A DNA stretch of 11,858 bases from contig DASRHK010000170.1 in the NCBI GenBank assembly GCA_035650495.1, forward strand, positions 1 to 11,858, given 5' to 3'. This DNA is from DASRHK01 sp035650495 (GTDB lineage: Bacteria > Pseudomonadota > Gammaproteobacteria > Nevskiales > Nevskiaceae). Below, one piece after another: positions 7,078-11,858 of the stretch; within the stretch, counting starts at the first letter, position 1, and each line of letters opens with the position of its first letter. Both the position numbers and the translations under genes were made by a program. The notes under the pieces were generated by a model that ran no database searches, had not been told where the DNA came from, and saw only the letters and a list, made by a program, of their open reading frames with translations.

Positions 7078-7911
7078 TCAAAACCGGTACGCCACCGTGA
7101 AGCCGGTGATGCCCTGCACCTGATTGCGCGTGGTCGGGCTGCGGTTGGCGTCGTCCAGCAGACAGTCGCCTGCGGCGACGATGTTGATGAACCAGTGGTG
7201 GCCCATCAGCCAGGTCGCATTGGCGCCGAAGCTCACCGACTTGGTGCCGCCGCCCGGATTGAACACCGGCAACCCCGAGCTCTCCGATTCCACCTGCGTG
7301 ATGCCGAAGTAGCGCTTCATGTAGTTGCGATCGGCGATCGTGATCGACGGCCCGGCGAAGATGAACAGGCGATTCTTCCAGCCCGCGATCGGCAGGTAGG
7401 CGCTGAAATCGCCGGCCCAGCCGTTGTATCCGCCCATGCTGCGGCGGATGTCGACGCGCAGCACGACCGGGAACAGCACGACCTCGCCGAACAGCTTCGC
7501 CTCCGGCGTCGGGCTGACGTCGGACAGGCGATTGAGCTCGTGCGACAGCGTTCGCGAGCGGCCGAGGTCATAGGTGATCGCGAATCCGGTCCGCGTGTAG
7601 TTGTTCTGGAAGAAATTGACGCCGAGCCCTTCGCCGGTCGCCAGGAACGCGAGCTGCTTGTAGCGGATGTCGAACATCGGGCCGCCGAGCAGGTGGTAGC
7701 GCGAGGCGCCGTCGTACTTCGGCAGGATCTCCGTGCTCGCTCCGAGCGTGACCTGCCACTTCGGGATCTCGTCCATGAAGCGCGGCATCAGCGGCACGCC
7801 GGCGGAATAGATCCACTCGGGCAGCGGCGACGGATTCTCCGCGCGCGCGACGCCAGTGACACTGGCGAGGAGGTACAGCAGGGCAACCGCAGTGGCGCGC
7901 TGGGAAGGCAT
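7078..7911 (-). CDS. MipA/OmpV family outer-membrane protein
   Basis: A 277-residue protein with a clear Sec signal peptide (basic start, hydrophobic stretch, ARA cleavage site at residues 22-24) and a C-terminal Phe after an aromatic-rich strand (TVAYRF), which is the outer-membrane beta-barrel signature. Internal sequence (PKYDGASRYHLLGGPMFDIRY, split across strands, and GLGVNFFQN) is typical of the MipA/OmpV family. Some members act as scaffolds for peptidoglycan enzymes and others are linked to antibiotic or osmotic stress; the role here is not determined. The start is supported by AGGA 7 bases upstream, which overlaps the TAG stop of the preceding membrane-protein gene, so the two are probably co-translated. 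Two Cys are not obvious in the mature barrel beyond the one in GDCLLD. Confidence 0.9.
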   Translation of the reverse strand: MPSQRATAVALLYLLASVTGVARAENPSPLPEWIYSAGVPLMPRFMDEIPKWQVTLGASTEILPKYDGASRYHLLGGPMFDIRYKQLAFLATGEGLGVNFFQNNYTRTGFAITYDLGRSRTLSHELNRLSDVSPTPEAKLFGEVVLFPVVLRVDIRRSMGGYNGWAGDFSAYLPIAGWKNRLFIFAGPSITIADRNYMKRYFGITQVESESSGLPVFNPGGGTKSVSFGANATWLMGHHWFINIVAAGDCLLDDANRSPTTRNQVQGITGFTVAYRF

Positions 7912-7920
7912 GCTTCGATC

Positions 7921-8898
7921 CTATCGTGAACCGGCGTGTTGCGTGACGTGGCTGCGTGCGCGCAGGCGGAAGCGGCCTTCCAGCACCGCGTAGGCAACGA
8001 TCGCGAGCAGCAGCGGTGCGAAGTAGTACACGGCGCGATAAGCGAGCAGCGCCGCGACCAGCCGCGGCTCGCCGACGCGATCGCCGAGCAGCGCGATGAA
8101 CACCGCCTCGATCACGCCCAGCCCGGCGGGAACGCGCACGATCACCGATGCGACCGCGCTCGTCATCAGCACGCCCTGCACCGTCGTGAACCCGACGTAC
8201 GGCTGCAGCAGCACGAACACGATCGTCGACATCAAGAGCCAGTTGCAGATCGCCAGCCCGACCTGCGCGCCTGCGATGCGCAGCGTCGGCAGCTCGACGT
8301 CGTGCTTGCGCAGCGTCCAGGCGCGCCGCCTCGAGATGGCGCACGTGATCAGGTAGCCGATCACCGCGAGCAGCAGGACGATGCCGACGAGCTGCAGGCC
8401 GGCCTGGCCGACCGCCCAGCCGGCCGGCAACGGCACCCATCGCATCGCGAATGCGCTGCCGGCGACGCAGAACCAGCCGAGCCAGTTGCCCACGACGCTG
8501 ACGGCCAGGACCCGGGTGATCATCGAAGGCCGCAGCCCTTGATGCGAGTAGAGCCGGTAGCGGAACCCCATGCCGCCGACCAGCGTGCCGAAATTCAGGT
8601 TGAAGGCGTAGCTGATCGCCGCGATGGTCATCGCGCGCCAGGTGGGGATGCGATGTCGCGTGTAGGCGCGGCCGACGAGGTCATAGCACGCGTAGACGAG
8701 ATAGCTCAGCAGTGCCGCCGCGGCCGCTGCGCCGAGCGTCGGCGCCCGATATTCGCGCAGCGCTTCGAAGACGCCCGGCCAGTCGATGGCGCGCGCGCGC
8801 CAGAAAACGAGTGCGGCGACGATCGCGACGAACACGACCGGCAGCGCGCGACGGGCCAGCGGCCACCATCGGGTCGTCCTCGATTTCTGCGCGTGCAT
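7921..8898 (-). CDS. lysylphosphatidylglycerol synthase transmembrane-domain protein (MprF N-domain/YbhN type)
   Basis: A 325-residue integral inner-membrane protein with about seven to eight hydrophobic segments and arginine-rich connecting loops. The motifs GTLVGGMGFRYRLY and VPAGLGVIEAVFIALLG are the signature of the PF03706 family. In MprF this membrane part flips aminoacylated phosphatidylglycerol. This protein lacks the soluble C-terminal aminoacyl-transferase domain, so it cannot make that lipid alone; a flippase or lipid-transport role is inference. Two starts are possible: ATG 8913 without a ribosome site, and ATG 8898 with AAGGA two bases upstream, which I prefer although the spacing is short. 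It follows the 105-residue membrane protein and is followed, 9 bases on, by the MipA gene. Confidence 0.88.
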   Translation of the reverse strand: MHAQKSRTTRWWPLARRALPVVFVAIVAALVFWRARAIDWPGVFEALREYRAPTLGAAAAAALLSYLVYACYDLVGRAYTRHRIPTWRAMTIAAISYAFNLNFGTLVGGMGFRYRLYSHQGLRPSMITRVLAVSVVGNWLGWFCVAGSAFAMRWVPLPAGWAVGQAGLQLVGIVLLLAVIGYLITCAISRRRAWTLRKHDVELPTLRIAGAQVGLAICNWLLMSTIVFVLLQPYVGFTTVQGVLMTSAVASVIVRVPAGLGVIEAVFIALLGDRVGEPRLVAALLAYRAVYYFAPLLLAIVAYAVLEGRFRLRARSHVTQHAGSR

Positions 8899-8937
8899 GA
8901 TCCTTAAGACCATGCCGGCGCGGATTGTGCTCGCGCG

Positions 8938-9255
8938 CTATTCGACGTCGAGCCGCTTGCAGCCCGCTTCCACGCCCTTGTGATAGAGGTAAGTGATCCG
9001 CGCGGCGACTTCGTCCGTGTCGGGCTTGCCCGAGTAATTCAGGATCGCGGCGCGGTACGGCGCGCATTCGGGCGAGTTGCTGATCATCTCCGCAACTTTT
9101 TCCGCCTCGTTGCGCGAGTGTCCGCCCGCGAGATGACCCCAAGCGGTCTCGACCAAGCCCGATTGCCACGCCGCGTAGCCGAGGCCGGCGACGACGGCAG
9201 TGCTGACGAGATTGGAGAACCGGACCTTCGAACGCTTTTTGGCTTCCCTGATCAT
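8938..9255 (-). CDS. small single-pass membrane protein of unknown function
   Basis: A 105-residue protein not recognised as a named family. The N-terminus is strongly basic (REAKKRSK), followed by one hydrophobic segment at about residues 13-35 and a soluble tail of about 70 residues with two Cys (C64 and C99) that could pair if the tail is periplasmic. The ATG at 9255 has GGAG 6 bases upstream. The open frame continues 43 residues further, but that extension is antisense to tRNA-Thr and is not credible as protein. It lies 96 bases downstream of the serS stop and 22 to 40 bases before the MprF-like gene, all on one strand, so an envelope-related unit is likely. Confidence 0.75.
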   Translation of the reverse strand: MIREAKKRSKVRFSNLVSTAVVAGLGYAAWQSGLVETAWGHLAGGHSRNEAEKVAEMISNSPECAPYRAAILNYSGKPDTDEVAARITYLYHKGVEAGCKRLDVE

Positions 9256-9266
9256 GCGCGTCTCCG

Positions 9267-9272
9267 TATAAT
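9267..9272 (+). promoter_or_regulatory. -10 box of tRNA-Thr
   Basis: A perfect TATAAT is 15 bases before the mature tRNA 5' end, followed by a GC-rich discriminator (CGCGCCC). No good -35 is visible at 16-18 bases spacing. The geometry matches the tRNA-Ser promoter in the same window: identical hexamer and identical 15-base distance. Confidence 0.7.
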
Positions 9273-9287
9273 TCGCGCCCTTCCGTG

Positions 9288-9363
9288 GCCGGCTTAGCTC
9301 AGTTGGTAGAGCGGCGCATTCGTAATGCGTAGGTCGGGGGTTCGAATCCCTCAGCCGGCACCA
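9288..9363 (+). tRNA. tRNA-Thr (anticodon CGU)
   Basis: A 76-base canonical tRNA: acceptor stem GCCGGCT with AGCCGGC, D-arm GCTC/GAGC with loop AGTTGGTA, anticodon stem GCGCA/TGCGT with loop TTCGTAA giving anticodon CGT at 9321-9323, five-base variable loop, T-arm with TTCGAAT, discriminator A and encoded CCA (9361-9363). It reads ACG codons. Its last 13 bases overlap the 3' end of serS on the opposite strand. Confidence 0.97.
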
Positions 9364-10628
9364 ATCCGCTCCAATCCCCCGCAATAAGGTCGCAGCGCCG
9401 CAGGCACGGCAATCGTGCCGTCAGGATTCTGGAAGTTCTCCAGGATCGCCACCAGCGTCCGACCAACGGCGATGCCGGAGCCGTTGAGCGTATGCAGGAG
9501 CTCCGGCTTCTTCGTCTCACGATGCCGGTAGCGGGCGAGCATGCGGCGAGCCTGGAAATCCTCGCAGTTGGAGCAGGAAGAGATCTCGCGATAGCGATCC
9601 TGCGACGGCAGCCAGACTTCGAGGTCATAGGTCTTCGCCGCAGTGAAGCCCATGTCGCCGGCGCACAGCGCGACGACTCGGTAGGGCAGCTCCAGCTTCT
9701 TGAGGATCGCTTCCGCATTCGCAGTCAGCTCCTCCAGAGCCTGGTAGGAATGCTCCGGCAGCGACGCGTGCACCAGCTCGACCTTCTCGAACTGATGCTG
9801 GCGGATCATCCCCTTGGTGTCCTTGCCCGCCGATCCGGCTTCCGAGCGGAAGCATGGCGTGTGACAAACCCATTTCTTCGGGAGCGCTTCCGGGGCGAGG
9901 ATCTCGTCGCGCAGGAGATTGGTGACAGGCACTTCGGCCGTGGGGATCAGCCACCAGCCCTGCTCGCCCTTGAGCTGGAACAGGTCCTCGCCGAATTTCG
10001 GCAGCTGGCCCGTGCCGCGCAGCGAGGCCGAGTTCACGATGTAGGGAACGTAGACCTCTTCATACCCGTGCTCGCGCGTGTGCGTGTCGAGCATGAACTG
10101 CACGAGCGCGCGATGCAGCCGCGCGAGCGATCCCTTCAGCACTGTGAAGCGCGCGCCGGTGAGCTTGGCGGCAGCAGTGAAATCCATCAGCCCGAGCGCT
10201 TCGCCGAGGTCGGCGTGATCCTTCGGCTTCGCAATCGCGCGCGGCTCGCCCCAACGACGCACCTCGGCGTTCTTGGTTTCGTCCGCGCCATCCGGAACGC
10301 TCGCGTGCGGAAGGTTCGGGATCCGCAGCGCGTAGTCCTCGAACTCCGATTGCAGCGCCGTCAGCGCCTGCTCGTTCTCCGCGAGCTTGCCCTTGATGAG
10401 CTCCATCGACTCGAGGATCGGCGCAACGTCCTCGCCTTTGGACTTCGCCTGCCCGATGCGCTTGGAGCCCGCGTTGCGCTCGGCCTGCAGCTTCTCGGTC
10501 TCGACCTGCAGCGACTTGCGGCGCGATTCGAGCTCGTCGAAGCGCGCGCGATCGAGCACGAAGCCGCGGCGCGCCAGCTGCGCGGCGACCTGATCCAGCT
10601 GCGTGCGCAGCAGTTTGGGATCCAGCAT
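9351..10628 (-). CDS. serS: serine--tRNA ligase
   Basis: A 425-residue cytoplasmic class II aminoacyl-tRNA synthetase that charges tRNA-Ser. The N-terminal coiled-coil arm that grips the long variable arm of tRNA-Ser spans about residues 27-100. TAEVP at 230-234 contributes the serine-binding Thr and Glu. Motif 2 starts at FRSEAG (260-265) and continues to the KVEL strand. Motif 3 is NGSGIAVGR at 382-390. Length and the C-terminal RPYCGGLERIG match the family (E. coli enzyme about 430 residues). The final codons and the TGA stop (9351-9353) lie inside the tRNA-Thr gene on the other strand. The start ATG is preceded by GAGG about 10 bases upstream, held in a hairpin. It follows rarA-crcB on the same strand, a common neighbourhood. 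Its substrate tRNA-Ser(UGA) is encoded about 4 kb away. Confidence 0.98.
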   Translation of the reverse strand: MLDPKLLRTQLDQVAAQLARRGFVLDRARFDELESRRKSLQVETEKLQAERNAGSKRIGQAKSKGEDVAPILESMELIKGKLAENEQALTALQSEFEDYALRIPNLPHASVPDGADETKNAEVRRWGEPRAIAKPKDHADLGEALGLMDFTAAAKLTGARFTVLKGSLARLHRALVQFMLDTHTREHGYEEVYVPYIVNSASLRGTGQLPKFGEDLFQLKGEQGWWLIPTAEVPVTNLLRDEILAPEALPKKWVCHTPCFRSEAGSAGKDTKGMIRQHQFEKVELVHASLPEHSYQALEELTANAEAILKKLELPYRVVALCAGDMGFTAAKTYDLEVWLPSQDRYREISSCSNCEDFQARRMLARYRHRETKKPELLHTLNGSGIAVGRTLVAILENFQNPDGTIAVPAALRPYCGGLERIGAG

Positions 10629-10637
10629 GACGGGGGT

Positions 10638-10656
10638 GCCTCGTCAAAAACGAGGC
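10638..10656 (-). promoter_or_regulatory. hairpin covering the serS ribosome binding site
   Basis: On the minus strand GCCTCGT and ACGAGGC form a 7-pair stem around a 5-base loop (TTTTG). The second arm contains GAGG, the only Shine-Dalgarno-like sequence before the serS ATG. With the predicted transcription start nearby, the hairpin would sit at or near the mRNA 5' end. It is not a terminator: the T run is in the loop, not after the stem. Regulatory effect is inference. Confidence 0.5.
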
Positions 10657-10660
10657 GCGC

Positions 10661-10666
10661 AGTATA
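10661..10666 (-). promoter_or_regulatory. possible -10 box for serS
   Basis: TATACT (5 of 6 consensus bases) is on the minus strand just after the crcB stop and about 30 bases before the serS ATG. No matching -35 is visible, so this is a weak call; serS may instead be read through from rarA-crcB. Confidence 0.4.
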
Positions 10667-10672
10667 GCGGCG

Positions 10673-11062
10673 CTACCCCGCTGAAGGGCGCAGCAGCGCG
10701 TAGCCGAGCGCGCAGGCGACGATGCTCAGCACCAGGTTCCCCACGACGTTGCCGATCGATGCAGCGGCCTGCCCGTCGCGCCAGAGCAGCACGGTCTCGA
10801 TCGAGAACGCGGAAAACGTGGTGAAGCCGCCGAGGAAGCCCGTGGTCAGCGCGAGCCGCAGCACTTCGGAGAAATCCTCGCGAGCGTGCGCATGCGCCAT
10901 GATCGCGCCCATCGCAAAGCTGCCGGACACGTTGACGAAGAGCGTGGCGAACGGGAATCCGTACGGGAGCGATTTGAACGCGAGGACCGCACCGAAGCGC
11001 GCCGCGCAGCCGAGCATGCCGGACAGGCTCACCGCCAGCCACAGGATGACGTTTCCGCTCAT
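10673..11062 (-). CDS. crcB: fluoride-specific ion channel CrcB/Fluc
   Basis: A 129-residue inner-membrane protein with four hydrophobic helices that, in this family, forms a dual-topology dimer exporting fluoride down its gradient. Family landmarks are present: GCAARF with R22, VNVSGSF with N44, and the GGFTTFSAFS stretch (78-87) containing the pore phenylalanines and the central Na+ site region. The start ATG overlaps the rarA stop as ATGA (11059-11062), and GGGAG lies 7 bases upstream, indicating translational coupling to rarA. A longer open frame upstream is only a shadow inside rarA. No fluoride riboswitch is seen ahead of the gene, in keeping with its internal position in an operon. Confidence 0.95.
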   Translation of the reverse strand: MSGNVILWLAVSLSGMLGCAARFGAVLAFKSLPYGFPFATLFVNVSGSFAMGAIMAHAHAREDFSEVLRLALTTGFLGGFTTFSAFSIETVLLWRDGQAAASIGNVVGNLVLSIVACALGYALLRPSAG

Positions 11063-11858
11063 CGTCGCTCTCCCTTGCCGCGCAGCTGCGCGAGCTTTTC
11101 TGCGATCTTGATCTCGAGCCCGTGCTGCGTCGGCGCGTAGAAGCTCGTGCCGACCAGCGCGTCGGGCAAGTATTGCTGGCCGGCGGCGTGGGCGTCGGCT
11201 TCGTCGTGATCGTAGCGATAACCCTTGCCGTAGCCGATCTCCTTCATCAGCTTCGTCGGCGCATTGCGGATGTGCATCGGCACTTCGAGCGTGCCGGTGC
11301 GCTCGACGGTTTGGCGCGCCTCGCCGTACGCGATGTACACGGCGTTGCTCTTCGGAGCGACCGCGAGATAGACGACCGCGATCGCGATCGCGAGCTCGCC
11401 TTCCGGCGAGCCGAGGCGCTCGTAGGTATCCCAGCCGTCGAGGCACAAGCGCTGCGCGCGCGGATCGGCAAGGCCGACGTCCTCGATCGCCATGCGGGTG
11501 ACGCGACGCGCGATGTAGCGCGGATCGGCGCCGCCATCGAGCATGCGCGCGAACCAGTACAGCGCGCCGTCCGGATCGCTGCCCCGCACCGCCTTGTGCA
11601 GCGCCGAGATCTGGTCGTAGAAATTGTCGCCCTGCTTGTCGAAGCGTCGCAGGCCCTTGCCGATCAGTTTTTCCAGCAGCGCGTCGTCGTCGTTCGATTT
11701 CTCCGCGCGCGAGAGCTCGACCGCGGTCTCGAGGAGGATCAATCCACGACGCGCGTCGCCATCGGCAGCTTCGGTGAGCCGATCGAGCCAGCTCGTGGGA
11801 ATCGCGTCGGGCGGCTCGCCCAGCCCGCGCTCCGAATCGGTCAGCGCGCGCTCGAGCA
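11059..11858 (-). CDS. rarA: replication-associated recombination protein A, C-terminal part (start outside window)
   Basis: The frame is open to the window edge and ends at TGA 11059-11061, leaving about 266 residues. What is visible is the end of the AAA+ module (ERGLG, then ADGDARRGLILLE, the sensor-2/lid region of RarA/MgsA/WRNIP1 proteins) and the C-terminal oligomerisation region (NFYDQISALHKAVRGSDPD, ALYWFARML, GADPRYIARR, MAIEDVGLAD, ending in a YxPT-like segment). The Walker A and B motifs are beyond the edge. RarA is a clamp-loader-like ATPase acting at stalled replication forks. It is the upstream gene of rarA-crcB-serS. Many relatives have ARRALNLLE where this has ARRGLILLE, a minor change. 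Confidence 0.95.
   Translation of the reverse strand, partial: LERALTDSERGLGEPPDAIPTSWLDRLTEAADGDARRGLILLETAVELSRAEKSNDDDALLEKLIGKGLRRFDKQGDNFYDQISALHKAVRGSDPDGALYWFARMLDGGADPRYIARRVTRMAIEDVGLADPRAQRLCLDGWDTYERLGSPEGELAIAIAVVYLAVAPKSNAVYIAYGEARQTVERTGTLEVPMHIRNAPTKLMKEIGYGKGYRYDHDEADAHAAGQQYLPDALVGTSFYAPTQHGLEIKIAEKLAQLRGKGERR

Noticed and set aside
9256..9384. 43-residue N-terminal extension of the small membrane protein
   Set aside because: It is the antisense of tRNA-Thr; the ATG at 9255 has its own GGAG site.
10638..10656. Hairpin as a crcB terminator
   Set aside because: The T run is in the loop and no U tract follows the stem on either strand.
11063..11446. Longer N-terminus for CrcB (257 codons)
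   Set aside because: The added part is an out-of-frame reading of rarA; the ATGA overlap and family length fix the start at 11062.

Overview
The window is GC-rich, densely coding DNA from a Pseudomonadota chromosome. The order rarA-crcB-serS (read on the minus strand), a periplasmic-side MipA/OmpV outer-membrane protein and tRNA genes with encoded CCA ends fit a beta- or gammaproteobacterium; I cannot place it more finely. There is no transposase, integrase, phage gene or CRISPR array, and no gap between genes longer than about 100 bases.

Layout. Positions 1-873 (+) hold the end of a YheT-like alpha/beta hydrolase. It meets, tail to tail, a two-gene minus-strand unit: a short-chain dehydrogenase (3374-4159) followed 2 bases later by a large signalling protein (870-3371) with a SLOG-like nucleotide-binding fold, a helical repeat region and a class III nucleotide cyclase domain. 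A strong hairpin terminator (4201-4229) separates this unit from a class I fructose-bisphosphate aldolase (4248-5261, -). A tRNA-Ser(UGA) gene lies just upstream of the aldolase on the same strand with its own TATAAT promoter. Diverging from it on the plus strand (5445-7073) is a membrane-anchored pseudokinase that has only a kinase C-lobe, then proline-rich linkers, one membrane segment and a small cysteine-containing beta-rich domain.

The rest is mainly minus strand. From right to left it runs rarA (partial), crcB, serS, a small one-helix membrane protein, an MprF/YbhN-type integral membrane protein and a MipA/OmpV outer-membrane protein. rarA and crcB overlap by ATGA. A tRNA-Thr(CGU) gene sits on the plus strand inside this run, and its 3' end overlaps the last codons and stop of serS.

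How the genes relate. rarA, crcB and serS are housekeeping (replication-fork maintenance, fluoride export, tRNA-Ser charging). The aldolase is central carbon metabolism. The three genes after serS look like an envelope group. The two least ordinary proteins are the SLOG-cyclase fusion, with altered cyclase substrate residues, and the half-kinase. Both look like signalling proteins that have departed from the canonical enzyme, and they are the best candidates here for undescribed biology. I see no evidence of a defence island.
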